NCBI RefSeq assembly: GCF_016918075.2
Contig: NZ_JAERPS020000006.1
Span: 284,898-348,897, forward strand
From: Rheinheimera maricola
Lineage (GTDB): Bacteria > Pseudomonadota > Gammaproteobacteria > Enterobacterales > Alteromonadaceae
DNA: 64,000 nt
Direction: 5' to 3'
Under the pieces are notes generated by a model. That model worked only from the letters and a program-made list of their open reading frames with translations. It was not told the DNA's origin and searched no databases. Positions 46,253-58,672 of the stretch are shown here, piece by piece (positions within the stretch are counted from its first letter, which is position 1; each line of letters begins with the position of its first letter). The translations under genes were made by a program, and so were the position numbers.

Positions 46253-46272
46253 ATTTAAACGCGTGTTTGAAT
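46253..46272. promoter_or_regulatory. PsrA-like operator upstream of fadBA
   Basis: ATTTAAAC (46253-46260) and GTTTGAAT (46265-46272) form an inverted repeat with one mismatch around GCGT. This fits the PsrA pattern (CAAAC, 2-4 bp, GTTTG). PsrA is the TetR-type fatty-acid regulator used for fad genes in Alteromonadales and Pseudomonas. The site lies in the 189-bp region between fadB and slt. Confidence 0.5.
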
Positions 46273-46342
46273 CTGCTTGCGACGTTTCGCAGTAACTATA
46301 GGTGCTATTTTTCTTTTTCGTGGTTTTATCGGGGTTATCACA

Positions 46343-48256
46343 GTGAAACGAATGGTTTTAATGTTGAGTAACCTGCTACTGATTCCGCTGGCAGCGGCGT
46401 CGGTGTCTTCAGAAGCAGCGTTACGTAAAGAGTTTTTACAAGCAGAGCGACAGATTGGCAGTGTCAGTTATGAACAGGCACAGAAGCTGCTAAAAAAGTT
46501 TGCTGATTATCCGCTACAACCTTATTTGCAGCAGCAGCGCTTGCAGCAGTTTCTTACGGCGGATGAGCTTATTGCCGATTTTTTGCGGCGTTATGAAAAA
46601 ACGCCGATGGATTGGCCGCTGCGTAAGCCCTGGTTACTGGATTTGGCTAAGCGGCAAAAGAGTCAAACTTTTCTCGCCAACTACGCGGGGTCAAGTGATG
46701 CCGAATTGGAGTGTCATGCACTGCGCTTTAAGTTGGCTGGAAAAAATGCCGACAGCAGTAATTTATGGCCCCGGGTTAGCAAGCTTTGGGTGGTGGGTAA
46801 GTCTCAACCCAAAGCGTGTGACCCGTTATTTGCTGCATGGCGCAAAGCTGGCCAACAAACGCCAGAGCTTACCTGGCAGCGCATCCGACTGGCTGCTGAG
46901 GGTGGCGATACCAGTTTAATACCCTACCTTAAAACTCAGTTACCGGGTGAGCAGCAATATCTTGCTGATATGTATCTAAAAACGCGGCGCAATCCAGCGG
47001 CTATAACTGCGGCCAAGTTTTTTCCACTGAAAAAAGTGCATGAGCGTGATGTATTGGCATACGGCTTAAAGCGGCTTGTTTGGCGTAATCCTAAGCAAGC
47101 GCTGGCATTGTGGCAGAAGTTCGTCAACGATCCGTACTTTACCGCAGCGCAGCGTTTAGATGTGCAGCGTCAGTTTGCCATTGCACTGGCCAGTAAAGGT
47201 GATGAGCAGGCTGCTGTCTGGCTTAGCACTTTGCCACCGGAGTTGCTTGATCAAACTTTGGCTCATTGGCAGGTTAGCCACGCATTGGCAGAACTGGACT
47301 GGCACCGGGTGCAGCAGGTTATCGAAGCTTTTCCGCCAGACATCGGTAAAGATAACAGTTGGAGGTACTGGTTAGCACGTGCCTATGAAGAACAGGGCCA
47401 AGCTGACAAAGCTAAACCCATGTTTGAACAACTGGCATTGCAGCGACATTTTTACGGCTTTATGGCTGCGGCTAAACTGGGGATGCCGCCCAGCCTGGCG
47501 CATGCGCCGGTAACGGTGTCTGAGCTGGAGCTGAAAACCTTGCAGCAACATCCTGCCGTGCGTCGGGCGCAAGAGTGGCTGGCCCTTGGGCGCTTAACGG
47601 AAGCGCGGCGTGAGTGGAACCATTTGCAGGATACGTCTGACGAGCAGCAAAAACTGGTGTCAGCTAAATTGGCGCATCAACTGCAGTGGTATGAACGGGC
47701 CATTTTTTCCTTAGCAGATGTCGGTTACTGGGATGATGTCGAACTACGCTTCCCGCTGGCTTTTCAGGCTGAAATTGACACCTCGGCAGCCAAGTTTGAC
47801 ATTGAGTCAGGCTGGGCCATGGCGATTGCACGGCGCGAAAGCTCTTTTATGGCCGACGCGGCATCACCGGTGGGCGCTCGTGGCTTAATGCAGCTGATGC
47901 CAGCTACTGCTCGTGAAATAGCGAAAAAGCCAGTGCAGTTAGCGCAGTTGTACAACCCGGTCACCAATATTGACTATGGTACAGACTACTTAAATTATTT
48001 ACGTAAACGTAACGACGGCAATTTGCTAATGGCAACAGCGGCCTACAATGCCGGTTATAGCCGGGTTAAACAGTGGATCCCGAAGGATTATGCGGTGCCA
48101 GCTGATGTGTGGGTAGAAACCATACCTTATCGCGAAACCCGCGAATATGTAAAAGCAGTGATGGCTTACTACCAGATCTACAACATCCGGTTAAATACGC
48201 CGACCGACGTGTTCAAGCCACTAACCACAATGCGGATTGGGGTAGTGATAGAATAA
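46343..48256 (+). CDS. slt: Soluble lytic murein transglycosylase
   Basis: This 637-residue periplasmic enzyme cuts peptidoglycan glycan strands with formation of 1,6-anhydro ends. A signal peptide covers about residues 1-24, a superhelical U-domain of alpha repeats follows, and the C-terminal lysozyme-like domain carries catalytic Glu499 in ARRESSF and GLMQLMPATA. The GTG at 46343 was chosen because it gives a normal signal peptide (MKRMVLMLSNLLLIPLAAA) with GGGG upstream; an ATG three codons later is possible. Confidence 0.94.
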   Translation: MKRMVLMLSNLLLIPLAAASVSSEAALRKEFLQAERQIGSVSYEQAQKLLKKFADYPLQPYLQQQRLQQFLTADELIADFLRRYEKTPMDWPLRKPWLLDLAKRQKSQTFLANYAGSSDAELECHALRFKLAGKNADSSNLWPRVSKLWVVGKSQPKACDPLFAAWRKAGQQTPELTWQRIRLAAEGGDTSLIPYLKTQLPGEQQYLADMYLKTRRNPAAITAAKFFPLKKVHERDVLAYGLKRLVWRNPKQALALWQKFVNDPYFTAAQRLDVQRQFAIALASKGDEQAAVWLSTLPPELLDQTLAHWQVSHALAELDWHRVQQVIEAFPPDIGKDNSWRYWLARAYEEQGQADKAKPMFEQLALQRHFYGFMAAAKLGMPPSLAHAPVTVSELELKTLQQHPAVRRAQEWLALGRLTEARREWNHLQDTSDEQQKLVSAKLAHQLQWYERAIFSLADVGYWDDVELRFPLAFQAEIDTSAAKFDIESGWAMAIARRESSFMADAASPVGARGLMQLMPATAREIAKKPVQLAQLYNPVTNIDYGTDYLNYLRKRNDGNLLMATAAYNAGYSRVKQWIPKDYAVPADVWVETIPYRETREYVKAVMAYYQIYNIRLNTPTDVFKPLTTMRIGVVIE

Positions 48257-49627
<1,371 letters not shown>

Positions 49628-49649
49628 GCGCAAGGAGCGCAGCTAAGGT

Positions 49650-51101
49650 ATGCAATACCGCTCGATAATTCGTATTCTGGGCCTGCTGATCGCAATTTTC
49701 AGTATCAGCATGGTGCCGCCTGCGTTTGTAGCTTATGGCTACAAGGACGGTGCCGGTGTGCCGTTTATACTGTCTTTTGTGCTGTGTCTCGTTATTGGGT
49801 TTTTGATCTGGTACCCCAACCGGCGTTTTAAGGCGGAGTTGAAAGTACGCGACGGATTTCTGATCGTGGTATTGTTTTGGATAGCACTAGGTGCTGTTGG
49901 TGCTATCCCCTTTATGTTGGCAAGCAACCCACATTTAAGCTTAGCCAGCGCTATGTTTGAAGCGTTTTCCGGATTGACGACCACTGGTGCTACGGTGCTA
50001 ACCGGCATTGAGTTTTTACCCAAAGCAATATTGTATTACCGTCAACAACTGCAATGGCTGGGTGGTATGGGTATTATCGTGTTGGCTGTTGCCATATTGC
50101 CGATGTTGGGGGTAGGTGGAATGCAGTTGTACCGCGCCGAAACACCTGGCCCGGTTAAAGATAACAAGATGACGCCGCGTATTGCCGATACGGCCAAGCA
50201 CCTGTGGTATATCTATCTGGCGCTAACCTTGGCTTGTGCCTTGGCTTTTTATCTGGCGGGCATGAGTTGGTTTGACGCCATCTGCCATGCTTTTTCTACT
50301 GTCGCTATTGGTGGCTTTTCGACCTACGATGCCAGCATTGGCCACTTCCAAAGCCCGATCATTAATGCTATCTGTGTGATTTTTTTACTGTTGAGTGCGA
50401 TTAATTTCCCATTGCACTTCGCTGCCATTCGCGGCAAAAGTGTTAGCACCTATTTTCGCGACCCCGAATTTAAAGCTTTTTTGTTTATCCAATTTGCCTT
50501 GATCTTTGTTTGCTTTGCCGTGTTGCTGCATACCAATGTCTACAGCAACAGTGCCGATGCATTAAACCATGCAGCTTTTCAGGCGGTGTCTATTTCTACT
50601 ACCGCTGGTTTTGCCACTGATGGCTTTGCTGCCTGGCCATTGTTTTTGCCAATATTGTTAATATTTTCTAGTTTTATTGGTGGTTGTGCTGGCTCTACCG
50701 GCGGCGGATTAAAGGTGGTGCGGGTCGTATTGCTGTTTTTACAAGGCACGCGGGAGCTCAATCGCTTGATCCATCCGCGGGCGGTATATTCGATAAAGTT
50801 GGGTCGTCGCGCGGTGGCAGACCGTATCGTCGAAGCAGTTTGGGGCTTTTTTGCAGCTTATGCTCTGGTGTTTGTCGTTATTATGTTGCTGTTGTTGCTA
50901 ACCGGCTTGGATAACATCACTGCTTTTACTGCAACCGCAGCCTGTTTAAATAACCTGGGACCGGGTTTGGGTGAAGTAGCCGCGAACTTTGGTAGTATTC
51001 CTGATGTGTCGAAGTGGATCCTGATCATTGCCATGGTATTCGGCCGGCTGGAAGTGTTTACCTTGTTGGTGTTATTTACGCCGGCCTTTTGGAAAGATTA
51101 G
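49650..51101 (+). CDS. trkH: Trk potassium uptake channel subunit TrkH
   Basis: The 483-residue membrane protein forms the K+ pore of the Trk system, with four pore-loop repeats including the segments [24 protein letters not shown] and [10 protein letters not shown]. Length matches E. coli TrkH. Its stop codon overlaps that of the convergent trkA, which encodes the regulatory partner. Confidence 0.97.
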   Translation: MQYRSIIRILGLLIAIFSISMVPPAFVAYGYKDGAGVPFILSFVLCLVIGFLIWYPNRRFKAELKVRDGFLIVVLFWIALGAVGAIPFMLASNPHLSLASAMFEAFSGLTTTGATVLTGIEFLPKAILYYRQQLQWLGGMGIIVLAVAILPMLGVGGMQLYRAETPGPVKDNKMTPRIADTAKHLWYIYLALTLACALAFYLAGMSWFDAICHAFSTVAIGGFSTYDASIGHFQSPIINAICVIFLLLSAINFPLHFAAIRGKSVSTYFRDPEFKAFLFIQFALIFVCFAVLLHTNVYSNSADALNHAAFQAVSISTTAGFATDGFAAWPLFLPILLIFSSFIGGCAGSTGGGLKVVRVVLLFLQGTRELNRLIHPRAVYSIKLGRRAVADRIVEAVWGFFAAYALVFVVIMLLLLLTGLDNITAFTATAACLNNLGPGLGEVAANFGSIPDVSKWILIIAMVFGRLEVFTLLVLFTPAFWKD

Positions 51102-52474
51102 ATAAAAATTGCACTAACCTGAAACAGCTTCTCTACTTCGACAATGTGTTTTTTATCGACCATAAACAATATGATGTGGTCATCAGTTTCAATAACCGTG
51201 CTGTCATGAGCAATTAGCACTTCTTCACCACGCACTATGGCACCGATAGTCGTACCTGGCGGCAGTTTGATGTTGCCGATGGCTTTGCCTACCACTTTAC
51301 TGGTGCTGCTATCGCCATGCGCGATGGCCTCTATTGCTTCGGCGGCGCCACGGCGCAACGAATACACATTAACAATATCGCCGCGGCGGATATGGGTTAA
51401 CAATGCAGAAATAGTAGCTTGCTGTGGCGATACTGCGATGTCAACTTCGCCGCCTTGCAGCAAGTCAACGTAGGCGCCGCGTTTAATCAGCACCATCGTT
51501 TTCTGTGCGCCCATCCGCTTTGCCAACATTGCTGACATAATATTAGCTTCGTCATCATTGGTAACGGCAATAAACACATCAACTTGCTCGATGTTTTCTT
51601 CTTCCAGCAGTTCTGGATCCGAGGCGTCACCAACATAAACCACGGTGTTATCCAATGCGCTGGACAAAAACTCGGCGCGCTCTTTACCGCGTTCTATTAA
51701 TTTAACGCTATGGGTTTTTTCCAATGCCCGGGCCAAACCAAAGCCAACATTGCCGCCACCGGCTATCATGATGCGGCGGTAGCTGCGCTCCAACTTTTGC
51801 AGCTCGCTCATTACGGCTCGAATATGCTTGGTCGCTGCAACGAAAAACACTTCATCGTCTGCTTCAATGATCGTGGTGCCTAGCGGTTTAATGGCGTTGC
51901 CACGGCGGTATATTGCCGCCACTCGGGTTTCTATGTTTGGCATATGCGCTTTCAATGCCGATAACGCATGGCCTACCAGTAGGCCTCCATAATAAGCCTT
52001 AACGGCCACCAAGCTCACTTTACCGCCGGCAAATTCCACAACTTGCAAGGCACCGGGGTAATCAATTAAGCGGCGAATGTAGTTGGTTACCAGTGCTTCG
52101 GGTGCAATAAAATGATCAACCGGCATATCGTCTTTGTGAAACAGTTGGTCACGGTATTTCAGATACTGGTTGGTGCGAATGCGAGCAATCTTTAGTGGGG
52201 TGCTAAAAATGCTGTAAGCCACCTGACAAGCGACTATGTTTACTTCGTCGCTGTTAGTTACGGCGATAACCATGTCCGCATCTTCAGCACCGGCCTTTTT
52301 CAGGATGTCTGGGTGTGAGCCATGACCATGCACCACCTGTAAGTCAAAGCGGTCTTGCAGAGCGCGTAACTTATCAAAGTTGCTGTCAACAATAGTGATA
52401 TCGTTTTGCTCGCCGACCAGGTTTTCTGCCAGTGTGGCTCCAACCTGGCCTGCGCCTAAGATAATAATTTTCAT
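51098..52474 (-). CDS. trkA: Trk system NAD(H)-binding regulator TrkA
   Basis: The 458-residue cytoplasmic protein gates TrkH. It has two RCK units, each with a nucleotide-binding motif (GAGQVG at residues 7-12 and GGGNVG in the second half) and a TrkA-C domain. Its ATG overlaps the rsmB stop (ATGA), so it ends the def-fmt-rsmB-trkA operon as in E. coli. It converges on trkH with a 3-bp overlap of the stop codons. Confidence 0.97.
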   Translation of the reverse strand: MKIIILGAGQVGATLAENLVGEQNDITIVDSNFDKLRALQDRFDLQVVHGHGSHPDILKKAGAEDADMVIAVTNSDEVNIVACQVAYSIFSTPLKIARIRTNQYLKYRDQLFHKDDMPVDHFIAPEALVTNYIRRLIDYPGALQVVEFAGGKVSLVAVKAYYGGLLVGHALSALKAHMPNIETRVAAIYRRGNAIKPLGTTIIEADDEVFFVAATKHIRAVMSELQKLERSYRRIMIAGGGNVGFGLARALEKTHSVKLIERGKERAEFLSSALDNTVVYVGDASDPELLEEENIEQVDVFIAVTNDDEANIMSAMLAKRMGAQKTMVLIKRGAYVDLLQGGEVDIAVSPQQATISALLTHIRRGDIVNVYSLRRGAAEAIEAIAHGDSSTSKVVGKAIGNIKLPPGTTIGAIVRGEEVLIAHDSTVIETDDHIILFMVDKKHIVEVEKLFQVSAIFI

Positions 52475-53787
52475 GTTGTCTCGCTGTTTGTCGCTATTTT
52501 GAGCAAACGAGCATAGAAGAAACCGTCCATGTCGTGCTCGCCCGGTAATAGCTGCCAGCCATTTTCCTGCGTTGTATGTTGTGGCAGTTCGTCCAGCCTG
52601 GCATCACTATTTTGCTGCAGAAAGGTTGCGATCTGGGCGCCATTTTCATCGGGCAATATACTGCAAGTAGCATAAAGCAGGATGCCGCCCGGTGCCAGCA
52701 ACTGCCAACATTGCTGCAATATACGCTGTTGTAGCTCGCACAAGGGTGCGATATCTGCCTTTTTACGTAGCCAGCGAATATCCGGATGGCGGCGGATCAC
52801 GCCGATAGCGGAGCAAGGTACATCAAGTAAAATACGATCAAACAACTTACCCTGCCACCAATTGTCAGGGACGGCAGCGTCGGCGGCTATTACGTTAGCT
52901 TTAAGCCCAAGCCGAAACAGATTGTCATGCACACGAACCAGGCGCTTTGGTTCTTTATCCAATGCTGTGAGTTCGGCATCTGGTGCCAGCTCGAGAATAT
53001 GACAGGTTTTGCCACCTGGCGCGCAACATGCGTCCAGAACACGGTGATGGTTATCCACCTGCAGCAAATACGCGGCATACTGGGCGGCAGCATCCTGTAC
53101 TGAGAACCAGCCTTCAGCGTAGCCGGGCAGGCTAGTGACATCCTGTGCTTGAGTCAGCTTAATAGCGGCGGGTAAATCGGCGATTGGTCTTGAGTATTCG
53201 ATGCCGGCACGGGTTAGGGCGGCGGCATAGTCAGTTGGACTAAGTTTGTTACTGTTAACGCGCAGCCACAGAGGCGCTTTTTGCTGATTGGCTAACAGTA
53301 TTTGTTGCCATTGGTTGGGGTAGGCCTGACGCAGCTTTGTGATGAGCCAGCCGGGATGGTTATGTTGCACGGCGTCGGGAGCGTTGTCGAAATCGAACAA
53401 TGCGGGTTGGCGTTGCACATTTCGAAGCACGCCGTTGATCAACTTGGTTAACGACTGGCCTTTCAATTCACGGGCCGCTTCCACAGTTTCACTGATAGCC
53501 GCATGGTCTGGTATACGCATAAATTTGAGCTGGTAAATACCCACGTACAATAAAAATTGTAGCGGCCTTAGCTGTTTTACCAGTGGTTTACTCATTAATT
53601 GATTGCAAACGGCTTCCAGTTGCGGCAGATAGCGCATGACGCCAAAACAGATTTCCTGCAACAAGGCTTTATCCAAAGCGTTATCTAATAATGCTTGCGA
53701 TTTAGGTAGCACTTCAGACAGTGACATACCCTGATCTACAACATCAAAGCAGCTGCGCGCTGCCAACACTCGCACATTTTGGCTCAT
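52471..53787 (-). CDS. rsmB: 16S rRNA (cytosine-967-C5)-methyltransferase RsmB
   Basis: This 438-residue enzyme methylates C967 of 16S rRNA. A NusB-like RNA-binding domain occupies about residues 1-140. The methyltransferase domain has the SAM motif [10 protein letters not shown] and the two catalytic cysteines in DVPCSAIG and [10 protein letters not shown]. It overlaps fmt and trkA by ATGA junctions on both sides. Confidence 0.97.
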   Translation of the reverse strand: MSQNVRVLAARSCFDVVDQGMSLSEVLPKSQALLDNALDKALLQEICFGVMRYLPQLEAVCNQLMSKPLVKQLRPLQFLLYVGIYQLKFMRIPDHAAISETVEAARELKGQSLTKLINGVLRNVQRQPALFDFDNAPDAVQHNHPGWLITKLRQAYPNQWQQILLANQQKAPLWLRVNSNKLSPTDYAAALTRAGIEYSRPIADLPAAIKLTQAQDVTSLPGYAEGWFSVQDAAAQYAAYLLQVDNHHRVLDACCAPGGKTCHILELAPDAELTALDKEPKRLVRVHDNLFRLGLKANVIAADAAVPDNWWQGKLFDRILLDVPCSAIGVIRRHPDIRWLRKKADIAPLCELQQRILQQCWQLLAPGGILLYATCSILPDENGAQIATFLQQNSDARLDELPQHTTQENGWQLLPGEHDMDGFFYARLLKIATNSETT

Positions 53788-54740
53788 GCGGGTTGGCCAA
53801 TAATGGTGCCAATGCTAAACCACTCAGCTCGGCCATTGAGAAAATCGGCTGCTGACATGGCTTTTTTCCCCGGTGGCTGCAGTTGGGTAATCGTTAACAC
53901 ACCTTCGCTGCAAGCGATGCGGATCCCCTGTTTGGTTGCGCTTAATATGGTACCTGGTGGCTGGTCGGCTAGGGTATCTTCAGCCACGGCTTGCCATATT
54001 TTAACACTGCCCTGAGCTAACGAAATATAGCTTACCGGCCATGGATTAAAGGCACGTATCTCACGCTGTAATGCAGCTGCGGTTTTGTCAAAGTTGAGCA
54101 GAGCTTCATCTTTGTGTAATTTTTCAGCGTAGCTTGCCTGGGTATCGTCCTGTACTTGTGCTTGCAATTGCAGGAGTGGCAAATTGACCAGTGCGGCCAG
54201 CAGCGCTTGGGGGCCTAATTGAGCCAGTTTGTCGTACAGAGATGCACTGGTATCACTATTGCTGATATCGCAACAAACGGTGTTTAACATGGCACCGGTA
54301 TCAAGCCCGGCATCCATTTGCATAATGGTAACGCCTGTTTGGCCATCGCCAGCCCAGATTGCCCGTTGTATCGGAGCCGCGCCGCGCCAACGCGGCAGCA
54401 AAGAACCATGCACATTTATGCAACCCAGACGAGGTGAATCCAGCACTTTTTGCGGCAAAATAAGGCCATAAGCTACAACCACCATGACATCGGCATTAAG
54501 TGTGGCAAGCTCGGCTTGTGCGGCGGCTTTCTTCAGCGATTTTGGTTGATACACCGGAATTTGGTGTTTCAATGCCAGTTGTTTTACTGCGCTGGGTTGC
54601 AATTGCTGGCCGCGCCCTGCAGGGCGATCAGGTTGAGTGTATGCCGCAATTACCTGATGTTCCGAATCAATCAGTGCCTGCAGGTGCGTAGCCGCGAAAT
54701 CCGGAGTCCCGGCGAAAATAATGCGTAATGGAGTGGTCAC
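53784..54740 (-). CDS. fmt: Methionyl-tRNA formyltransferase
   Basis: The 318-residue enzyme formylates initiator Met-tRNA with 10-formyl-tetrahydrofolate. The N-terminal part starts [13 protein letters not shown], and the catalytic signature [19 protein letters not shown] contains Asn and His of the active site. A C-terminal OB-fold domain binds tRNA. It lies 12 bp after def. Confidence 0.98.
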   Translation of the reverse strand: MTTPLRIIFAGTPDFAATHLQALIDSEHQVIAAYTQPDRPAGRGQQLQPSAVKQLALKHQIPVYQPKSLKKAAAQAELATLNADVMVVVAYGLILPQKVLDSPRLGCINVHGSLLPRWRGAAPIQRAIWAGDGQTGVTIMQMDAGLDTGAMLNTVCCDISNSDTSASLYDKLAQLGPQALLAALVNLPLLQLQAQVQDDTQASYAEKLHKDEALLNFDKTAAALQREIRAFNPWPVSYISLAQGSVKIWQAVAEDTLADQPPGTILSATKQGIRIACSEGVLTITQLQPPGKKAMSAADFLNGRAEWFSIGTIIGQPA

Positions 54741-54752
54741 TATGTATCCTGC

Positions 54753-55268
54753 TTACAGCGCGTGGCGCTGCGCCATTTTGGCTTCTTTTTCCAGCTTTTT
54801 GCGAATACGATCGCGTTTTAACGGCGATAAATAATCAATAAATAATTTGCCTACCAGGTGGTCCAGCTCGTGCTGCAGACAAATTGCCAGCAGGCCGTCG
54901 GCTTTCAATTCAAAGGTATTGCCATTTTTGTCCAGCGCTTTTACTGTTACTTCTGCTGCGCGTTCTACTTTGCCATAGCTTTGTGGCACCGACAGGCAGC
55001 CCTCTTCGTAGCTAGTGTCGCCGCCGCGGGCAATAATTTCAGGGTTAATAAACACCATCGGCTCGTTGCGGTCTTCAGATACATCAATGACCACGACACG
55101 TAGATGAACGTTTACCTGAGTGGCGGCCAAACCTATGCCTTCTTCGGCATACATGGTGTCCAGCATGTTAACCACTAATTGCTGAATTTCGGCGTTAACA
55201 GTGGTTACGGGTTTGGCGACGGTGCGTAACCGGTCGTCCGGATAATGTAAAACATGTAAAACAGTCAT
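54753..55268 (-). CDS. def: Peptide deformylase
   Basis: This 171-residue metalloenzyme removes the formyl group from nascent proteins. All three motifs are present: [17 protein letters not shown] with metal ligand Cys91, and QHELDH with His133, Glu134 and His137. It is the first gene of the def-fmt-rsmB-trkA operon and diverges from the LysM gene. Confidence 0.98.
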   Translation of the reverse strand: MTVLHVLHYPDDRLRTVAKPVTTVNAEIQQLVVNMLDTMYAEEGIGLAATQVNVHLRVVVIDVSEDRNEPMVFINPEIIARGGDTSYEEGCLSVPQSYGKVERAAEVTVKALDKNGNTFELKADGLLAICLQHELDHLVGKLFIDYLSPLKRDRIRKKLEKEAKMAQRHAL

Positions 55269-55391
55269 AACACCTACAAAAATATGCTTTGTTTCAAAGG
55301 TTGTGGTATGTTTTAATTTTAGCCATTAATCCGCTGTATTAACAGCTTAGTGTGCAATAATTACAACAAGATTGAGCTCAAGGATGCAGGC

Positions 55392-56507
55392 ATGCTGAAA
55401 AAATTTGCAATTGTCGCCACTCTACTGGTTATGAGTGGCTTTATAAACGTGTTCGCTGATGTATTAACCATCCGCGAAGGTGCTCCTGCTAGTTATGTTG
55501 TTAAAAAGGGCGATACGCTGTGGGATATCTCTGCTTTGTATCTTAATGAGCCCTGGCTGTGGCCGCAGCTGTGGCAAATGAACCCGCAGGTAGACAACCC
55601 ACATCTTATTTACCCCGGCGATACGTTGACGTTAACGTATGACGCAGAAGGGAGACCGCGCCTAGCCGTTAATGACAATGTAAAACGCTTGTCACCCACT
55701 ATTCGTAAAACGCTGAAGGGTGATAGTGCCGTAACCACGCTACCATTGAGTCTGATTCGCCACTACTTAACTTTTGAGCAAGCGCTTTCAGAAGAGCAAA
55801 TTAACGCACTGCCTTATGTGTTAGGTTCTAATGCCAACGTGAAAAATTCGGTCAGCGACCATATTATTTACGCCAAAGGCGTGTTAGAAACGGGGGCTTC
55901 TTATGGTGTCTATCGCCAGGGGAAACCCTATTTTGATCCAGAGACCGAAACCATTCTTGGTTACGAGACCAAACTTATCGCCACCGCCAGAGCTTTTAGA
56001 CCGGGGCGTGAAGTGTCAGAAGAAACCGAGACACCGGCTGAAGCTTCATCACTAAATGTGTTAAGTGTTAAGCGAGAGATAAAGCAGGGCGATCGCATAT
56101 TGCCTGCATTGGAAGGTCAGTCTCTACCTGCATTTTTTGTGATGAGCCGGCCTGGTTTTGATATTAACGGCTTAATTATTGATACCACATCAGATTTACG
56201 TGAGTTTTCAAAATGGGACATTGTCGTACTCAATCGCGGCACTCGGCAGGAATTAAAAGCTGGTCATATGTTGGGTATTTATCGCAACTCGCCCATGGTG
56301 ATAGATGGCCCTGATGGTCCGGTATATGTTGAAGATGCCAACAGACTGCAAAAAATGTTTCGTAACATCAGTGAAGATGCTATTCAGTTACCGCGAGAAA
56401 AAGTGGGTGAACTGATGGTGTTCAAAGTGTCAGAGCAGACTAGCTTCGCTATTGTGACCAAAACTCAACGACCAATTCGTGTTGGAGATTTAATCGCCAA
56501 CTTATAA
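55392..56507 (+). CDS. LysM-domain exported protein
   Basis: The 371-residue protein has a signal peptide or N-terminal anchor (MLKKFAIVATLLVMSGFINVFA) and one LysM domain (about residues 35-85: VVKKGDTLWDISALYL, then NPHLIYPGDTLTL) that binds peptidoglycan. The remaining 280 residues are uncharacterised. Members sit between def and dprA in many gammaproteobacteria. The ATG at 55392 was chosen because AAGGA precedes it and it gives a normal signal peptide; an in-frame ATG 42 bp upstream does not. Confidence 0.85.
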   Translation: MLKKFAIVATLLVMSGFINVFADVLTIREGAPASYVVKKGDTLWDISALYLNEPWLWPQLWQMNPQVDNPHLIYPGDTLTLTYDAEGRPRLAVNDNVKRLSPTIRKTLKGDSAVTTLPLSLIRHYLTFEQALSEEQINALPYVLGSNANVKNSVSDHIIYAKGVLETGASYGVYRQGKPYFDPETETILGYETKLIATARAFRPGREVSEETETPAEASSLNVLSVKREIKQGDRILPALEGQSLPAFFVMSRPGFDINGLIIDTTSDLREFSKWDIVVLNRGTRQELKAGHMLGIYRNSPMVIDGPDGPVYVEDANRLQKMFRNISEDAIQLPREKVGELMVFKVSEQTSFAIVTKTQRPIRVGDLIANL

Positions 56508-56533
56508 CATATGTTTGATGGAGCCAGTTTGCC

Positions 56534-57625
56534 ATGGAAGAACTATGCAGCTGGCTCGCTTTAGCCACTGTGCATGGCCAAGATGGCCTGAAGTTCCAAC
56601 GACTGAGCGAGCAAATATCGATAGCTGAGCTGGTTAAACTACCAGCCAGCACCCTCCGTAATATCGGCTTCACCGAGCGCCAAGCTTATTTGTTAACACA
56701 AGAAGCACAACCGAAAGTTGCTTATGCGCTACGTTGGTTGGAGCAAAGCGATACTCATCACATTATTACTTATATTGACCCTCGTTACCCTGCGCTGCTT
56801 AAACAGACCAAACAACCGCCATTGCTATTGTTTGTAAAAGGTAACCCACAGGTGTTAGCGCAACAACAGCTGGCGATGGTGGGCAGTCGTACGCCTACAC
56901 CAACAGGGCGAAAGGTGGCGCACAGCTTTGCTGCAGAGCTATCGCAACAAGGTTACATTATTACCAGCGGCATGGCGCGGGGCATTGATAGCGAAAGCCA
57001 CAAAGGTGCATTGCAAGCTGGTGGTTTAACTGTTGCGGTATTAGGGCACGGCTTAGAGCAAGTGTATCCTTTATCAAATAAATCCTTGGCCCAAGCTATT
57101 TCAGAGCAGGGCGCTTTGGTGTCAGAGTATTTCCCCGACGTACAAGCCCGGGCGGAGTGGTTTCCTCAGCGCAATCGCATTGTTGTTGGGCTTAGTATTG
57201 GCACTATTGTGGTTGAGGCCGGACTGAAAAGCGGTACTTTGATCAGTGCAAATTTGGCAGCAGAGTACAGTCGTGATGTATTCGCTGTACCAGGCTCAGT
57301 GTTCAGCCCACAATCGGAAGGCTGTCATCAATTAATTCAGCAAGGTGCTAAATTAGTCACAAAAGTTGCCGATATACTGGAAGAATGGCACTTTTTTGGT
57401 AAAAGTTGTCTTAAAGAAGGCTTGGAGCAAGAAAAAAGTCAGCAAACAGACTTGTTTGCAAGTCAGTTGTTGGCTAACGTAGGAGACGAGGTTACCGCAG
57501 TTGATCTTATTGCACAGCGCGCCAGCTTGGCGATAGCCGACGCCACTATCGCGCTGTTACAGTTGGAATTAGCTGGTGAAGTAGCAGCAGTTCCCGGTGG
57601 CTACATAAGAGTGAGGAGTGCCTGA
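56534..57625 (+). CDS. dprA: DNA-processing protein DprA (Smf)
   Basis: The 363-residue protein loads RecA on incoming single-stranded DNA during transformation. The Rossmann-like core has [15 protein letters not shown] and the segment [16 protein letters not shown], then [12 protein letters not shown] and [15 protein letters not shown] winged-helix domain lies at the C terminus. It leads the dprA-smg-yrdD group, 26 bp after the LysM gene. Confidence 0.95.
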   Translation: MEELCSWLALATVHGQDGLKFQRLSEQISIAELVKLPASTLRNIGFTERQAYLLTQEAQPKVAYALRWLEQSDTHHIITYIDPRYPALLKQTKQPPLLLFVKGNPQVLAQQQLAMVGSRTPTPTGRKVAHSFAAELSQQGYIITSGMARGIDSESHKGALQAGGLTVAVLGHGLEQVYPLSNKSLAQAISEQGALVSEYFPDVQARAEWFPQRNRIVVGLSIGTIVVEAGLKSGTLISANLAAEYSRDVFAVPGSVFSPQSEGCHQLIQQGAKLVTKVADILEEWHFFGKSCLKEGLEQEKSQQTDLFASQLLANVGDEVTAVDLIAQRASLAIADATIALLQLELAGEVAAVPGGYIRVRSA

Positions 57626-57627
57626 GT

Positions 57628-58101
57628 ATGTTTGATATCCTCGTTTATCTGTTTGAAAACTATATCCACAATGAATCTGACATTTACGTTAATCATGCCG
57701 ATCTGACCAAAGAGTTAAGCCGGGCAGGTTTTCATGACGATGATATCTTCAAAGCGTTAAAGTGGCTCGATAACCTGTCTGCATTGCAGGAAAGCCATGT
57801 TAAACCATATCTATCTAAGGTTATTTCCAATGCCACCCGCATTTACAGTGCGCCAGAATTGGCGAAAATGGATGTAGAGTGTCAAGGGTTTCTGTTGTTT
57901 TTAGAGCAAGTCAATGTTTTGGATCCGGTTACCCGAGAAATGGTTATCGACAGGGTGATGGATTTGGACAGCCACAGTATTAGCCTGGAAGATTTAAAAT
58001 GGGTGGTATTGATGGTGCTGTTTAATGTACCCGGCCACGAAAATGCTTATGCCCAGATGGAAGATTTAATTTTTGATGAACCTGAAGGGCCACTACATTA
58101 A
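57628..58101 (+). CDS. smg: Smg family protein (DUF494)
   Basis: This 157-residue acidic protein starts [20 protein letters not shown], a clear match to E. coli Smg. Function is unknown. It follows dprA by 2 bp and is probably cotranscribed with it. Confidence 0.94.
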   Translation: MFDILVYLFENYIHNESDIYVNHADLTKELSRAGFHDDDIFKALKWLDNLSALQESHVKPYLSKVISNATRIYSAPELAKMDVECQGFLLFLEQVNVLDPVTREMVIDRVMDLDSHSISLEDLKWVVLMVLFNVPGHENAYAQMEDLIFDEPEGPLH

Positions 58102-58116
58102 GCGGCCTTACCCTTT

Positions 58117-58656
58117 ATGACCGAAGATTCCGCTTTGTTTGAACTGCCGCAACAGCAGCAGCTATGTCCATTATGCCAGCAGCCGCTGGCAATGAAATCA
58201 GGTAAAAATGGTCTCTTTCTTGGTTGCAGTGCTTATCCGGCCTGCAACTATATTAAGGCGTTACACCAGCATGAAACCAGCATAGTTAAAGTGCTGGACA
58301 GCGAGGCCTGCCCGCAGTGCGGCAATGCATTGGCGGTAAAAAACGGTCGCTACGGTATGTTTATTGGCTGTACAGATTATCCGCGCTGTAATTTTGTTGT
58401 GCATGAAGCCAATGAGCCAGCAGGAGCAGAGCGTTTAGCCTGCCCGAAATGTAAACAAGGCCAACTGACTGAGCGAGTAAATAAGTTTGGTAAAGCATTC
58501 TGGGGTTGTGGCAATTTCCCCAAGTGCAAATTTTTGCTAAATGATAAACCGGTTACAGGCAGCTGCATTAGCTGTGGCTTCGGCTTACTGGTAGAAAAGA
58601 AAGCGGCGTTTTACTGTGCCGATAAAAAATGTGGGGCAAAACAGCCGGTAGCCTGA
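58117..58656 (+). CDS. Topoisomerase-type C4 zinc-finger protein (YrdD-like)
   Basis: The 179-residue protein is built almost entirely of four C4 zinc modules like those at the C terminus of topoisomerase I: CPLC..GCSAYPAC, CPQC..GCTDYPRC, CPKC..GCGNFPKC and CISC..CADKKC. It has no topoisomerase catalytic domain and probably binds single-stranded nucleic acid. It sits between smg and the pur genes; in E. coli its homologue yrdD lies between smg and tsaC. Confidence 0.92.
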   Translation: MTEDSALFELPQQQQLCPLCQQPLAMKSGKNGLFLGCSAYPACNYIKALHQHETSIVKVLDSEACPQCGNALAVKNGRYGMFIGCTDYPRCNFVVHEANEPAGAERLACPKCKQGQLTERVNKFGKAFWGCGNFPKCKFLLNDKPVTGSCISCGFGLLVEKKAAFYCADKKCGAKQPVA

Positions 58657-58672
58657 ACTACCGGCCGGCTTG

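Noticed and set aside
46277..46342. 22-residue N-terminal extension of Slt
   Set aside because: It would bury the signal peptide and it covers the PsrA-like/promoter region.
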